Positions 35,944-46,330 are shown, counted from the stretch's first letter. The stretch: DNA of 64,000 nt from Thalassotalea nanhaiensis (GCF_031583575.1 NZ_CP134146.1:1426001-1490000), one strand, 5' to 3'. Made by a program: numbers and translations. Notes: generated by a model not told the origin, from the letters alone.

Positions 35944-37473
35944 ATGCAAATCGGAATACCTAAAGAAACACTAAATGGTGAAAACCGTGTTTCGGCATCT
36001 CCAGCATCTATTCAGGCACTAATAAAGCTTGGGTTTGAAGTTGCAGTTGAAAAGAGCGCTGGTGATAAAGCCAGTTTTAACGATACCGTTTATCAAGACG
36101 CAGGTGCAACAATTGTTACCAAAGAGCAAGCTTGGCAAGCAGATATTGTAATGAAGGTTAATAAGCCTGAATCAGCTGAAGTTGAGCTGTTAAAAGATGG
36201 TGCTAAATTAGTAAGCTTTATTGCCCCAGCTCAAACGCCTGAGTTATTAGAACAATTAAGTGCTAAAAATGTAGACACTCTAGCCATGGAAATGGTGCCG
36301 AGAATGACGCGTTCACAATCTATGGATGCGTTAAGTTCAATGGCAAACATTGCCGGTTACCGTGCTGTTATTGAAGCAACGAATCATTTTGGGCGTTTTT
36401 TAACGGGCCAAATCACTGCAGCAGGTAAAATTCCACCAGCGAAAGTTATGATTATTGGCGCTGGTGTGGCCGGTCTTGCCGCCATAGGTACCGCTGGTAG
36501 TTTAGGTGCAATTGTTCGTGCTTTTGATACGCGTCCTGAAGTGAAAGAGCAGATCGAAAGTATGGGCGCCGAGTTCCTTGAGCTCGATTACGAAGAAGAA
36601 GATACCGGTAGTGGTGACGGTTACGCTAAAGAGATGAGTCAGGCATTTATTGATGCTGAAATGGCGTTATTTTTAGAGCAGGCCAAAGATGTCGATATCA
36701 TCATCACTACTGCGATGATCCCTGGCCGTCCAGCGCCGAAATTGATCACCGAAGAAATGGTTAATGCGATGAAACCTGGTTCTATCGTTGTCGATTTAGC
36801 CGCACCAGGTGGTGGTAACTGTGAATTAACAGTGCCAGGTGAAATAAACGAAGTAAATCAAGTTAAGATTATTGGTTACACTGATTTCGTTTCTCGCTTA
36901 CCTAACCAGTCAAGTCAGTTGTATGCCAATAACTTAGTAAACTTAATGAAGTTATTGTGTAAAGAAAAAGACGGTAACATTAATATTGATTTTGATGATG
37001 TTGTTTTACGTAATATGGCCGTGGTTAAAGATGGTGAAGTTACTTTCCCACCTCCGCCTATTCAAGTTTCAGCAGCACCTGCAGCGCCTAAAGTAGAAGC
37101 GCCAGTTGAAGTGGTTGAGGAAGGACCTAAATCAAACACTGTTAAGTACGCTTGTATGGCAGCTGCCGCAATAGGGTTTACTTGGGTAGCAAGTGTTGCC
37201 CCTGCTGATTTCTTATCGCACTTTACAGTATTCATATTGGCCTGTGTTGTTGGCTATCATTTAGTTTGGAACGTTACTCACGCATTACATACACCATTAA
37301 TGAGTGTTACTAATGCAATTTCTGGCATTATTGTTGTGGGAGCTTTATTACAAGTCGGTAGTGATTCACTTGCCGTACAAATACTTGCGGGGATTGCAAT
37401 CCTCATTGCCTCCATTAATATCGCCGGTGGCTTTTTTGTCACCAAACGTATGCTTAAAATGTTTCGGAAATAG
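35944..37473 (+). CDS. pntA: NAD(P) transhydrogenase subunit alpha
   Basis: 509 residues from the ATG at 35944, chosen because GAAGGT lies 7 bases upstream and MQIGIPKE matches the family start; an ATG five codons earlier overlaps that site. Domain I binds NAD(H) (1-380), with the nucleotide fold [18 protein letters not shown] near residue 174 and the RQD-loop-like stretch around 130. A Pro/Ala-rich linker (375-395) and four C-terminal membrane helices follow. With PntB it uses the proton gradient to reduce NADP with NADH. It has the E. coli-type two-subunit layout. Confidence 0.96.
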   Translation: MQIGIPKETLNGENRVSASPASIQALIKLGFEVAVEKSAGDKASFNDTVYQDAGATIVTKEQAWQADIVMKVNKPESAEVELLKDGAKLVSFIAPAQTPELLEQLSAKNVDTLAMEMVPRMTRSQSMDALSSMANIAGYRAVIEATNHFGRFLTGQITAAGKIPPAKVMIIGAGVAGLAAIGTAGSLGAIVRAFDTRPEVKEQIESMGAEFLELDYEEEDTGSGDGYAKEMSQAFIDAEMALFLEQAKDVDIIITTAMIPGRPAPKLITEEMVNAMKPGSIVVDLAAPGGGNCELTVPGEINEVNQVKIIGYTDFVSRLPNQSSQLYANNLVNLMKLLCKEKDGNINIDFDDVVLRNMAVVKDGEVTFPPPPIQVSAAPAAPKVEAPVEVVEEGPKSNTVKYACMAAAAIGFTWVASVAPADFLSHFTVFILACVVGYHLVWNVTHALHTPLMSVTNAISGIIVVGALLQVGSDSLAVQILAGIAILIASINIAGGFFVTKRMLKMFRK

Positions 37474-37484
37474 GAGTAGTTAAT

Positions 37485-38861
37485 ATGTCTGAAGGAATTA
37501 TTACAGCTGCGTATATTATTGCGGCCTTGTTATTTATTATGAGTCTTGCTGGTTTAAGCAAGCAAGAAACGGCAGAGGCGGGTAACTGGTACGGCATCAT
37601 TGGTATGTCTATTGCGTTAATTGCTACGGTTGTTAACCCAGCAGTTACTGGCGTGCCATTAATTGTTGCCTGTATGGTTATTGGTGGTCTTATTGGTTTA
37701 CGTTTAGCTAAAAAAGTTGAAATGACCGAAATGCCAGAACTTGTTGCTGTGCTACATAGTTTCGTTGGTTTAGCCGCGGTATTTGTTGGTTACAACAGCT
37801 TTTTAGATCACAGTATGTTAATTGTTGGTGCAGCACTAACAATACATAATGTTGAAGTGTTTTTAGGCGTGTTTATTGGCGCAGTTACCTTTACAGGTTC
37901 TATCGTCGCTTTCGCCAAGTTAAAAGGTATTATCAATACATCTGCGTTAATGTTGCCACAACGTCATAAATTAAACTTAATTGCGGGTATCGTTTGTGTA
38001 TACCTGATGGTTGACTTTGTGCAGGCTGGCGGTGCTTTAACGCCATTATTGATAATGACAGCTATTGCTTTCTTATTCGGTTGGCATTTAGTGGCTTCAA
38101 TTGGCGGTGCGGATATGCCAGTTGTTGTTTCTATGCTTAACTCTTATTCTGGTTGGGCCGCTGCAGCAGCAGGTTTCATGCTAGGAAATGATTTACTAAT
38201 TATCACTGGTGCTTTAGTTGGTTCTTCTGGTGCCATTCTTTCATACATTATGTGTAAAGCGATGAACCGTTCGTTTATCAGTGTTATTGCTGGTGGCTTC
38301 GGTACTGATGTACAGGTTGCTAAAGATGTAGATTATGGTGAGCATCAAGAGATTACAGCTGAAGCGACTGCTGATTTATTAACAGAAGCAAAGTCTGTGA
38401 TTATCACTCCTGGTTACGGTATGGCTGTTGCGCAAGCTCAATACCCTGTGTATGAAATTACTCGTGCGCTGCAAGACCGTGGCATAGAAGTACGCTTCGC
38501 TATTCACCCTGTAGCTGGTCGTTTACCAGGTCATATGAACGTGTTATTAGCAGAAGCAAAAGTACCTTATGACATCGTGTTAGGCATGGAAGAAATTAAT
38601 GATGACTTCCCTGAAACTGATGTGGTACTTGTTATTGGTGCTAACGATACGGTTAACCCTGCCGCCGCAGAAGATCCAACAAGTCCTATAGCTGGTATGC
38701 CTGTTTGTGAAGTATGGAATGCAAAACAAGTTATTGTATTTAAACGTTCAATGAACACTGGTTATGCAGGGGTACAAAACCCATTATTCTTTAAAGATAA
38801 TACGGCAATGCTATTTGGTGATGCTAAAGACTCTGTAGAGAAAATTTTTAAAGCACTTTAA
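37485..38861 (+). CDS. pntB: NAD(P) transhydrogenase subunit beta
   Basis: 458 residues. Eight or nine membrane helices occupy the first 265 residues, with the channel His in [13 protein letters not shown] and neighbouring helices. The soluble domain III (285-458) binds NADP(H): [10 protein letters not shown] near residue 307 and the [14 protein letters not shown] block near 382. It forms the inner-membrane proton channel together with PntA. It starts 11 bases after pntA, behind TAGGAG. Supplies NADPH for biosynthesis. Confidence 0.97.
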   Translation: MSEGIITAAYIIAALLFIMSLAGLSKQETAEAGNWYGIIGMSIALIATVVNPAVTGVPLIVACMVIGGLIGLRLAKKVEMTEMPELVAVLHSFVGLAAVFVGYNSFLDHSMLIVGAALTIHNVEVFLGVFIGAVTFTGSIVAFAKLKGIINTSALMLPQRHKLNLIAGIVCVYLMVDFVQAGGALTPLLIMTAIAFLFGWHLVASIGGADMPVVVSMLNSYSGWAAAAAGFMLGNDLLIITGALVGSSGAILSYIMCKAMNRSFISVIAGGFGTDVQVAKDVDYGEHQEITAEATADLLTEAKSVIITPGYGMAVAQAQYPVYEITRALQDRGIEVRFAIHPVAGRLPGHMNVLLAEAKVPYDIVLGMEEINDDFPETDVVLVIGANDTVNPAAAEDPTSPIAGMPVCEVWNAKQVIVFKRSMNTGYAGVQNPLFFKDNTAMLFGDAKDSVEKIFKAL

Positions 38862-38888
38862 GTTTTAAAGCTGCAATTAAAGATATCT

Positions 38889-38918
38889 AAGCCCGCAAAT
38901 ATGCGGGCTTTATTTTTT
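38889..38918 (+). terminator. Terminator of pntAB
   Basis: AAGCCCGCA, loop AATA, TGCGGGCTT, then TATTTTTT. Confidence 0.9.
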
Positions 38919-39028
38919 GGACACTTTAATGTCGAATATGTAGCTTCGCTACTTCGGATACGCTAGCGCTTCGAATACGTTTCACTGCGATAGCCACTTC
39001 TACCTAACTCACTGGCTCTTAAAGGATA

Positions 39029-39058
39029 ATGACTTTTTGGGAGTTTGTAAGATATAAT
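39029..39058 (+). promoter_or_regulatory. Promoter of slyD
   Basis: A perfect -10 TATAAT (39053-39058) with a weak -35 ATGACT (39029-39034) at 18 bases. About 45 bases before the start codon. Confidence 0.5.
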
Positions 39059-39103
39059 AGATTTCATATTAATTTTAATCTATCCCAGATTCAGGAGCTC
39101 ACA

Positions 39104-39586
39104 ATGAAAGTAAGCAAAAATACTATCGTTCAATTTCACTATGTACTTAAAACCGAGGAAGGTAATGTAATTGAAGACTCGACTGGTGGTGATCCGGTAG
39201 CCATTTTATGTGGCCACAAAAATATGATCGTTGGTGTTGAAAACGCCTTGGAAGGTAAAGAAAAAGGCGATAAATTCGATGTTACGGTTAGCCCTGAAGA
39301 CGGTTACGGTGAGTACATTGAAGAAGCGATTCAACGCGTACCAGCTAAACATTTGCAAGGCGCAGAAAAATGGGCTCCAGGTATGGTAGCCGTTGTTCAT
39401 ACTGAACAAGGCCAACGCCAGGTAACTGTCGTTAAAGTTGGCAAGTTTATGGTGACGGTTGATACTAACCATCCATTAGCGGGTCATACGTTAAACTTTA
39501 ATATCGAAGTTATTGATGTGCGCGAAGCCGAAGAAAGTGAAATATCACACGGCCATGCCCATGGTGTTGGCGGACATCAGCACTAA
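39104..39586 (+). CDS. slyD: FKBP-type peptidyl-prolyl isomerase, SlyD
   Basis: 160 residues from the ATG at 39104, behind CAGGAG; an upstream in-frame extension is leader sequence carrying the promoter. FKBP core (residues 1-70 and 125-145) with the inserted chaperone flap IF (about 70-125, EAIQRVPAKHLQGAE). The His-rich C-terminal tail of E. coli SlyD is reduced to a short HGHAHGVGGHQH end, so nickel storage is probably weaker while prolyl isomerase and holdase activity should remain. Cytoplasmic. Single gene with its own promoter and terminator. Confidence 0.93.
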   Translation: MKVSKNTIVQFHYVLKTEEGNVIEDSTGGDPVAILCGHKNMIVGVENALEGKEKGDKFDVTVSPEDGYGEYIEEAIQRVPAKHLQGAEKWAPGMVAVVHTEQGQRQVTVVKVGKFMVTVDTNHPLAGHTLNFNIEVIDVREAEESEISHGHAHGVGGHQH

Positions 39587-39604
39587 CCCGGTTTTGCATG
39601 TATT

Positions 39605-39635
39605 AATCCGTATAATGGGAATCATTATACGGATT
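39605..39635. terminator. Bidirectional terminator between slyD and the beta-barrel gene
   Basis: AATCCGTATAATG and CATTATACGGATT, perfect 13-bp arms, loop GGAAT. The T tract is poor on both sides. Confidence 0.65.
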
Positions 39636-39639
39636 GCTA

Positions 39640-40314
39640 TTAGAATGAGTAAAGTAAGCCAAACTGTAGCGTGAACGGATTGTATTGCAAATTATCGAGT
39701 CGTTGATCTGCAGAGTTTTGCTCTAAATCAGTTAGCTCTATATTGGTGTATTTTAACTCAGTTAACAGTGCCAATTGCTGGGTCAGTTCATAATCAAAAC
39801 CAAACATCAACTGTAAAACCAAATCTCCATCGCTTTCCAGAGCTACCTTATTGCTAGTACCGTCGACATCAACTTCTGCATTTGTTGTTACTCCTGCACC
39901 TAGCCCTAAATACGGACGCCACGCACCTTTACGTTGAACATGCCAATAACTATTTATCGTTAGGTAACTAACCTTGAATTCACCGCTCACTTTATCATTT
40001 GCTTCGATGCCAACACTGCTAAACGTCATATCTGCATCGTTTTCATGTTGGTTGATACTCAATTCCATCGATATATTATCGGTAAAAAAATATCCTAAAC
40101 CAATACCTAGCGTTAGCCCTGGATCGAATTCGATGTCGATTTTTTCAGTACTACCTACAACAGAATTTAGCTCTGCATCAGTATCATCGAAAGCAGACGC
40201 ACCAATACTTGGTTTTATATACCAAGCTCCTTGGTTTGCTAACACATTGAAGCTAATAACTATTAGCAAAACCAAGATAAATACCTTAATTGTTATGCTA
40301 CTTAATTGTTTCAT
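39640..40314 (-). CDS. Outer-membrane beta-barrel protein (OmpA/OmpW-like)
   Basis: 224 residues. The signal peptide is cleaved at VLA near residue 26. About eight amphipathic strands with glycine-rich turns follow (LGIGLGYFFTDN near residue 70, WRPYLGLGAGV near 133), ending in the aromatic residue expected for barrel assembly (GLLYSF). An eight-stranded barrel of the OmpW/OmpX or surface-antigen type is the best description; no OmpA peptidoglycan domain is present. Its function, perhaps passage of small hydrophobic compounds or membrane stability, cannot be read from sequence. Confidence 0.8.
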   Translation of the reverse strand: MKQLSSITIKVFILVLLIVISFNVLANQGAWYIKPSIGASAFDDTDAELNSVVGSTEKIDIEFDPGLTLGIGLGYFFTDNISMELSINQHENDADMTFSSVGIEANDKVSGEFKVSYLTINSYWHVQRKGAWRPYLGLGAGVTTNAEVDVDGTSNKVALESDGDLVLQLMFGFDYELTQQLALLTELKYTNIELTDLEQNSADQRLDNLQYNPFTLQFGLLYSF

Positions 40315-40429
40315 TGCAACACCTAAAAGAAAAAATAGAATTTTTATCTGTATATGTTAATAATAGGCTATTAAGTAACTCTCTGTGCTATTCGAATACA
40401 AAAATTAAAATAAAAAATTAAGGCTTCCA

Positions 40430-41722
40430 ATGATTAAAAAATCTAAACTCGCGCTGTTAATCCTGTCAGCATTGCCATTATCAATACAAGCTGCTGATAT
40501 TAAAGTTATTCATGCGGGAGAGTTATTAACCGTACCTGGTAAAACAGTACTGAAAAATCAAACCATTATTATAACTGACAATAAAATTACAGACATTCAA
40601 GAAGGCTTCACTCGCGCCAAGTCCATAGATAAAGACGCTACTCTGATTGATTTAAAAGACAGTTTTGTTATGCCAGGTTTAATGGATATGCATGTACACA
40701 TGCAATTTGAGTATGGTGACAACCAAGCGAGCAACAAATTAAAAATGTCTGCTGAAGATACGGCGATGCAAAGTGTCAGCTTTGCCAAGAAAACCTTAAT
40801 GTCGGGTTTTACTACCGTGCGTGATTTAGGTGGCGATCCGCAATCGTTATATGCACTTCGCGATGGTATTAATAAAGGTTGGATTGATGGGCCCAGAGTT
40901 ATCGCCTCGGGTAGAGTATCGGTAACTGGAGGTCATTTAGATGTAGATGGTATGCGTCATGACTTAATTGAAAAATACTCGCCAAGCACGCTTTGTGATG
41001 GTGGTGCAGAATGTCGTAAAGCAACTCGTAACGCGATTAAATATGGCGCCGACATGATCAAAATAGCATCAACCGGCGGCGTGTTGTCTGATACTAATAC
41101 CGGAACAGGGCAACAGATGGCTGATGATGAGCTTAAAGAAGTCGTCGCAACAGCTCACGCTTTAGGGCGCAAAGTTGCTAGTCATGCGCATGCAGCAGAT
41201 GGAATAAATGCTGCGTTACGCGCCGGCGTTGATAGTATTGAGCATGGTAGTTATGCAGATGAAGACTCTATTACGTTATTTAAATACTCTGGCGCGTATT
41301 TAGTTCCTACGTTATTAGCCGGTGATACGGTTGTTAATATGGCTAAAACCAGTACTTTTATGTCTGAAGCGGTAAAATCAAAAGCTATTAGGGTCGGTGG
41401 CGACATGCTGAAAAACTTTAGTCGAGCTTATGAGGCAGGGGTTAAAATTGCGTTTGGTACTGATTCAGGTGTTTCCCGTCATGGCACGAATGCAAGAGAA
41501 GCGGTATTAATGTTTAATGCCGGCATGAAACCGATGGATATCTTAAAGTCAGCCACAGTTAATGCTGCTGATTTAATTGACAAAAGTGACACGTTAGGAA
41601 CTTTGGAAACGGGTAAATTTGCAGATATCATTGCCATGGACGAAAATCCTTTAAAAGATATCAGCCAACTTGAACAAGTTGAGTTTGTAATGAAAAACGG
41701 TAAAGTTTATAAAAATTTATAA
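40430..41722 (+). CDS. Secreted amidohydrolase (Xaa-Pro dipeptidase-like/imidazolonepropionase-like group)
   Basis: 430 residues with a signal peptide (cleavage near AQA-A, residue 21). Metal-dependent amidohydrolase barrel: HVHMQ near residue 89, the carbamylated-Lys region MIKIASTGGV near 210, SHAHA near 250, EHGSYAD near 270 and the catalytic Asp in FGTDSGVSRHG near 346. A small beta-sandwich domain surrounds the barrel, ending FADIIAMDENPL. Relatives in Alteromonadales cleave dipeptides with C-terminal proline or other small amides in the periplasm. The exact substrate is not settled by sequence. Confidence 0.88.
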   Translation: MIKKSKLALLILSALPLSIQAADIKVIHAGELLTVPGKTVLKNQTIIITDNKITDIQEGFTRAKSIDKDATLIDLKDSFVMPGLMDMHVHMQFEYGDNQASNKLKMSAEDTAMQSVSFAKKTLMSGFTTVRDLGGDPQSLYALRDGINKGWIDGPRVIASGRVSVTGGHLDVDGMRHDLIEKYSPSTLCDGGAECRKATRNAIKYGADMIKIASTGGVLSDTNTGTGQQMADDELKEVVATAHALGRKVASHAHAADGINAALRAGVDSIEHGSYADEDSITLFKYSGAYLVPTLLAGDTVVNMAKTSTFMSEAVKSKAIRVGGDMLKNFSRAYEAGVKIAFGTDSGVSRHGTNAREAVLMFNAGMKPMDILKSATVNAADLIDKSDTLGTLETGKFADIIAMDENPLKDISQLEQVEFVMKNGKVYKNL

Positions 41723-41750
41723 TTAAACATCCAACTAAATATGGCCTGAA

Positions 41751-42908
41751 ATGACTGAGTTTACTGCAACATTTGCAACCCAAATATCACAGGTAAATAA
41801 ACAGCATTGGCAGGCCATTTTTCATGATAATTACCCCTTTTATCAATACCCATTTTTACATGCCCTGGAACAAAGCGGGGCTGTATCTTCATCCTCTGGT
41901 TGGCAACCACAGCATTTATTAATTCATAAAGGCAATACATTGATTGCCGCTATGCCATGCTATTTAAAAAAGCACTCCTATGGCGAATATATGTTTGACT
42001 GGAGTTGGGCTAACGCGTATCAAGCTCACGGCATTGCCTATTACCCTAAACTGCTCAGTGCTATTCCATTTACGCCAGCAACTGGTAAACGGATTGGAAT
42101 TCACCCTGAATTTGAGAAATTTAGTCAGTCATTATTTGCCTTAATTGTAAAAGTACTTACCCAAACTCTGGAACAAGTCGAAGCCTCTAATTTTCAATGT
42201 CTGTTCTTAGATAAAGCAACCAGTGATAGTCTTGCTAAATTAGGGTTAATACAGCGCACTGACGTGCAATATCATTGGTTAAATAAAGGCTACTCTTCAT
42301 TTTCAGACTTTCTATCGTGGATGACTGCCCGTAAACGAAAAATGATCAAGAAAGAGCGGCAAAACCTGGTTCAGCATAAGTTAAGCTTTGTTTGGTGTAA
42401 TGGCAAAGACATTACAAAACAGGACTGGAGTAGTTTTTACAGCTGTTATCAACAAACCTATCTAAAACGTTCAGGCCATCAAGGTTACTTAAACCTTACA
42501 TTTTTTTCTTCGTTGTCTGAGCAATGTGCTGACAGCACTTTGTTACTGAAAGTTATCAATGATAAGCAAGAGGTTGTTGCAAGCTCGTTGTTTTTTAAAT
42601 CTGAGACTCATCTATATGGACGGTATTGGGGATGTATGAAAGAGCATGAGTTTTTGCATTTTGAAGCCTGCTATTACCAAGGCATAGAATATTGCATTAA
42701 GCATAACCTGCAATGTTTTGATGCAGGAGCACAGGGAGAGCATAAGCTTGCCAGAGGCTTTGAGCCAGTTAAACTCTATGGTAACTACTTAATACCTCAA
42801 CCAAATTTTAAACAGGCTATCGCTGACTTTATCGAAAAAGAGCAGCGCTATCATAATGACTATATGCAATCAGCTAATTCTTACCTGCCCTTTAAAACAG
42901 ATCGTTAG
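41751..42908 (+). CDS. GNAT-like (FemAB-type) acyl/peptidyl transferase family protein
   Basis: 385 residues, no signal peptide. It belongs to the proteobacterial family once called DUF482, related to FemX/FemAB peptidoglycan interpeptide ligases: YQYPFLHALEQSGAV near the start, FDWSWANAYQAHG near residue 83, a GIHPEF block near 122 and the C-terminal GAQGEHKLARGFEP motif near 325. The family is predicted to transfer acyl or aminoacyl groups; members have no agreed substrate. It starts 28 bases after the amidohydrolase, so co-transcription is possible, and its stop codon overlaps the convergent DMT transporter gene by 4 bases. Confidence 0.82.
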   Translation: MTEFTATFATQISQVNKQHWQAIFHDNYPFYQYPFLHALEQSGAVSSSSGWQPQHLLIHKGNTLIAAMPCYLKKHSYGEYMFDWSWANAYQAHGIAYYPKLLSAIPFTPATGKRIGIHPEFEKFSQSLFALIVKVLTQTLEQVEASNFQCLFLDKATSDSLAKLGLIQRTDVQYHWLNKGYSSFSDFLSWMTARKRKMIKKERQNLVQHKLSFVWCNGKDITKQDWSSFYSCYQQTYLKRSGHQGYLNLTFFSSLSEQCADSTLLLKVINDKQEVVASSLFFKSETHLYGRYWGCMKEHEFLHFEACYYQGIEYCIKHNLQCFDAGAQGEHKLARGFEPVKLYGNYLIPQPNFKQAIADFIEKEQRYHNDYMQSANSYLPFKTDR

Positions 42909-43789
42909 TTATTACTTTTCGAAGTTTTCATTTTTAACATACCGGTAGTCATACTTACGCCAAATAAAATTAACGCTGCGCCCATTAACATTGACAGTGT
43001 CACAATTTCTTGTAAAAACAACACGCCCCATATTACGCCAAACACCGGAATTAAATACGCTACAGTGATGGCTTTTTCAGGGCCAAGTGATGCAATTAAA
43101 CGAAAATATAGTATGTAGGCAAGTGCGGTACATACAGCGCCTAGTGCAAGCGTCGAATACATTGCCAAGCTGCTCACCGGCATGGTCGGCCAAGTAGCGG
43201 GCAAAAATGGAATATATACAATAGCGGCAAAAAATTGACTGCCGGTTGCGATGGCAATTGTGCTGACACCGGTTAATTTTTTCTTGGTGTAACACGCAGC
43301 ATAACCATAATTAAGAGCAGCAATAAGGCCGGCAATAATTGCGATAGCGGTATCATCAAAACTTAAATTACCTTTACCAACAAATAACACCACCACGCCA
43401 CTAAAACCGACAATTAAGCCTGCAGTTTTAATAAACGTTAAACGCTCTTTTAACCAAACAAACGCGACCAAGCCGGCAAAAATTGGTGCTGTTGCATTTA
43501 AAATAGACGTTAACCCGGCGCTTAAGGTTAAGGTTGCAAAGGCGAGAAGTACAAATGGAATGGCTGTATTCGTTACTCCAACAACAAAGATACCAAACCA
43601 ATTATTTACAACATCTCGTACACCTTTGTACATTAATAAAAATGGTAAAAGCGTTATAAACCCAATAGCTGCGCGTGCTGCAATTAAGGCAACCGGTCCT
43701 ATTTCTGGTGCGGCTATTCGCATAAGCATAAACGAAGCTCCCCAGATAGCGGCTAAGGAAATTAGGGTTATAAATTGGGACAGGTTCAT
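42905..43789 (-). CDS. EamA/DMT-superfamily transporter
   Basis: 294 residues with ten membrane helices in two EamA repeats (about 5-140 and 150-285): AAIWGASFMLMRIAAPEIGP in the first helix, and SILNATAPIFAGLVAFVWLKERLT closing the first repeat. Drug/metabolite exporters of this group move amino acids, purines or other metabolites out of the cell; the substrate is unknown. Convergent with the FemAB-like gene (4-base overlap) and divergent from the channel gene. Confidence 0.88.
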   Translation of the reverse strand: MNLSQFITLISLAAIWGASFMLMRIAAPEIGPVALIAARAAIGFITLLPFLLMYKGVRDVVNNWFGIFVVGVTNTAIPFVLLAFATLTLSAGLTSILNATAPIFAGLVAFVWLKERLTFIKTAGLIVGFSGVVVLFVGKGNLSFDDTAIAIIAGLIAALNYGYAACYTKKKLTGVSTIAIATGSQFFAAIVYIPFLPATWPTMPVSSLAMYSTLALGAVCTALAYILYFRLIASLGPEKAITVAYLIPVFGVIWGVLFLQEIVTLSMLMGAALILFGVSMTTGMLKMKTSKSNN

Positions 43790-43935
43790 TCATTAAAAGC
43801 GTTGAGATTTAACATGTGGTTAATATACCCCTATTAAAAGTAAAAGCTAATAGTTAATTTGTTAATAAAGGTTGAATTTACTTACTTGGGCCTCATATAA
43901 ATCGAAATCTGAATATAAAAATCCATAAATTTAAC

Positions 43936-44766
43936 ATGACATTAAGTATTTCTTTATTCCAAAATCAACTCAAGCGCATTGACTCAAGTAAAATGTTTCA
44001 AGGTTTAGTGATATCGGTAATCATTATCTCAGCGTTACTTATTGGTGCGAAAACTCATGATTTGCCTACCCAGGTGATCACTGTTTTAGCTCTACTGGAT
44101 ATGGGCATCACTATATTTTTTGCTGTAGAAATAGTGATCCGATACTTAGCAAGTGACAGTAAAAAGCAATTCTTTAAAAACGGCTGGAACATCTTTGATA
44201 GTTTAATTGTTATTGGTAGCTTGATACCTGCCGGTGGCTCTGGTGTGCTACTAGCCCGACTTTTAAGAGTGTTTAGGGTATTACGCTTAGTGTCTATGGT
44301 GCCTGAGTTAAGATTGCTCATTAATGCGCTGTTAAAGGCGATCCCACGTATGGGTTACATCGCCTTATTAATGTTTGTTATCTTTTATATTTATGCGGCA
44401 ATTGGCAGTATTTTATTTAGCGATATTAATGAATTTTTATGGGGTGATGTATCTATTTCATTATTAACTTTGTTCCGTGTCGCTACATTTGAAGATTGGA
44501 CCGATGTAATGTACGAAACGATGACGGTTTACTCGATGAGCTGGATTTATTACATCACCTTTATATTTTTTACTGCCTTTATATTCTTGAATATGATGGT
44601 TGGTACCGTGTTAGAAGTTATGGCCGATGAACATGAAATTGAAAGAGCTAAATCTCATGGTGAATCTGCAGATGGCGGTGAACCAGCAAGTAGGGCGCAA
44701 ATCGAGCAACTGCAAGCCCAAGTACTTGAATTAAAAGCATTGATTACAGAAAAAAACAAAACATAA
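43936..44766 (+). CDS. Bacterial voltage-gated cation channel (BacNav/Cav-like)
   Basis: 276 residues, one six-helix domain, so it should form tetramers. The S4 voltage sensor has arginines every third residue (Arg108, 111, 114, 117: RLLRVFRVLRL). Pore helix and filter read TFEDWTD (184-190); NaChBac has TLESWAS at the same place. The extra acids Asp187 and Asp190 resemble calcium-selective variants of this family, so calcium passage is possible. S6 (about 205-230) is followed by a C-terminal coiled coil (AQIEQLQAQVLELKALI), normal for tetramer assembly. Inner membrane. Related channels affect motility and pH response in Bacillus; the role here is open. Confidence 0.9.
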   Translation: MTLSISLFQNQLKRIDSSKMFQGLVISVIIISALLIGAKTHDLPTQVITVLALLDMGITIFFAVEIVIRYLASDSKKQFFKNGWNIFDSLIVIGSLIPAGGSGVLLARLLRVFRVLRLVSMVPELRLLINALLKAIPRMGYIALLMFVIFYIYAAIGSILFSDINEFLWGDVSISLLTLFRVATFEDWTDVMYETMTVYSMSWIYYITFIFFTAFIFLNMMVGTVLEVMADEHEIERAKSHGESADGGEPASRAQIEQLQAQVLELKALITEKNKT

Positions 44767-44820
44767 ATATCATTTAAGTCAAAGTCACATTATCATATAG
44801 GATTGGTCTAAATTAATTTT

Positions 44821-44848
44821 GTGATGGTTGCACTATACTTACCATCAC
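44821..44848. promoter_or_regulatory. Inverted repeat before the AGCS symporter gene
   Basis: GTGATGGT and ACCATCAC, 8-base arms around a 12-base loop containing TATACT. It could be an operator over a promoter. No riboswitch fold was recognised. Confidence 0.35.
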
Positions 44849-44885
44849 TTGAATTAGATAGTAACTATAAATATAGGAATACATT

Positions 44886-46307
44886 TTGATAAATGAGATT
44901 GTTGGTTGGTTAAATGGGTTGCTGTGGGGCTATGCCTTAGTACCTTTATTACTTTTTGCCGGAATATGGTTTACCGTCCGCTTAAAAGCAATTCAGTTCC
45001 GCCACTTTAGTCATATGTTTTCGGTGATGAAAAATTCCCGTAAAGGTGATGGCCACGGAATTACGTCTTTTCAGGCGCTTTGTACATCACTAGCCGCCCG
45101 AGTTGGCACTGGTAACCTAATGGGGGTAGCTGTTGCTATTTCTATTGGCGGTCCTGGCGCTATGTTTTGGATGTGGGTGATTGCTATTATAGGTATGGCA
45201 ACTGCTTTTGCTGAAAGCACCTTAGGTCAACTGTACAAAGAAGAAAACCGAGATGGTAATTATCGTGGTGGTCCCGCATTTTATATGCTTAAAGGGTTAA
45301 AAAGCCCAGTCTTAGCGCTTATTTTCTCAATTTGTTTATTTATTGGTTATGGTCTTATCTTTTCTGCGCCACAAGCAAACTCTATAGCAGAAGCATTTAA
45401 TTTTTCTTATAGCATCGAACCGTGGATGACTGGCACATTCTTAACCATATTTGCCGGTATCATAGTATTAGGTGGAATGAAAAAAATCGCTCGTTTTTCT
45501 GAGTTGGTTGTGCCATTCATGGGGGTTGCATATCTTCTTGTAGCTCTTTGGGTTATCGGTGCCAACATTAGTGAAATTCCATCAATATTAGCAAACATCG
45601 TCAGTTCTGCATTAGGTCTTAGAGAAGCTGGTGGAGGTATGATAGGTGTAGCATTAATGCAAGGTATTAAACGCGGCTTATATTCTAATGAAGCAGGTAT
45701 GGGTAGTGTGCCTCACGCAGCTGCAGCGGCAACACCATATCCCCCACATCCAGCATCGCAAGGCTACGTTCAAATGCTTGGTGTATTTTTTGATACTATC
45801 GTGTTGTGTACCTGTACTGCAATGATCATCTTATTGAGTGGAATTGAGCTTGGTCAAACGTTTGGTATTCAATTAACCCAACAGGCACTTGTTAATGAAG
45901 TCGGAACTTGGGGCAGTGATTTTATCGCCTTGGCAATATTCTTCTTTGGCTTTACATCGATGGTGGCAAATTATGCCTATGCTGAAAACGCACTGCCTTT
46001 TATAAAGATGAACAATAAAATAGGCCGTTTAGTGTTTTTAGCGGCATTTCTAGGAATGATTTTTTATGGTTCGATTGCTACGCTGGGCGAGGTAATTGGC
46101 ATGGCTGATTTAGCGATGGCATTAATGACGGTGGTGAACGTTGTTGCCCTTATTTTGTTAACCAAAACTTTGGTTACTCTTGCTAAAGATTATAACAGCC
46201 ATATTGATAAAGGTGATATTCCACGATTTATTGCAACTGATAAGCAAGAACAAGAGATGAACTTAACTCCAGGTATTTGGAGTGAAGAAAACACTCAAAT
46301 TAAGTAA
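44886..46307 (+). CDS. Sodium:alanine/glycine symporter (AGCS family)
   Basis: 473 residues, about ten membrane helices. The start is TTG at 44886, with AGGA 7 bases upstream; no in-frame ATG lies near. Family motifs: the N-terminal IWFTVRLKAIQFRHF block, ARVGTGNLMGVAVAI near residue 73, NEAGMGSVPHAAAAA near 270 and a C-terminal hydrophilic tail. It takes up alanine or glycine with sodium, common in marine bacteria. Single gene; a symmetrical hairpin follows. Confidence 0.93.
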   Translation: MINEIVGWLNGLLWGYALVPLLLFAGIWFTVRLKAIQFRHFSHMFSVMKNSRKGDGHGITSFQALCTSLAARVGTGNLMGVAVAISIGGPGAMFWMWVIAIIGMATAFAESTLGQLYKEENRDGNYRGGPAFYMLKGLKSPVLALIFSICLFIGYGLIFSAPQANSIAEAFNFSYSIEPWMTGTFLTIFAGIIVLGGMKKIARFSELVVPFMGVAYLLVALWVIGANISEIPSILANIVSSALGLREAGGGMIGVALMQGIKRGLYSNEAGMGSVPHAAAAATPYPPHPASQGYVQMLGVFFDTIVLCTCTAMIILLSGIELGQTFGIQLTQQALVNEVGTWGSDFIALAIFFFGFTSMVANYAYAENALPFIKMNNKIGRLVFLAAFLGMIFYGSIATLGEVIGMADLAMALMTVVNVVALILLTKTLVTLAKDYNSHIDKGDIPRFIATDKQEQEMNLTPGIWSEENTQIK

Positions 46308-46330
46308 CACCTAAATATTTTACTTTGTTT

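Noticed and set aside
38920-39020. Short TTCG/TAGC-rich stretch before slyD as a mobile element
   Set aside because: It contains small self-complementary words, but no second copy in this window supports a repeat family.
44767-44885. Glycine or other riboswitch before the AGCS symporter
   Set aside because: Only a simple 8-base inverted repeat is present; no conserved aptamer core was recognised.
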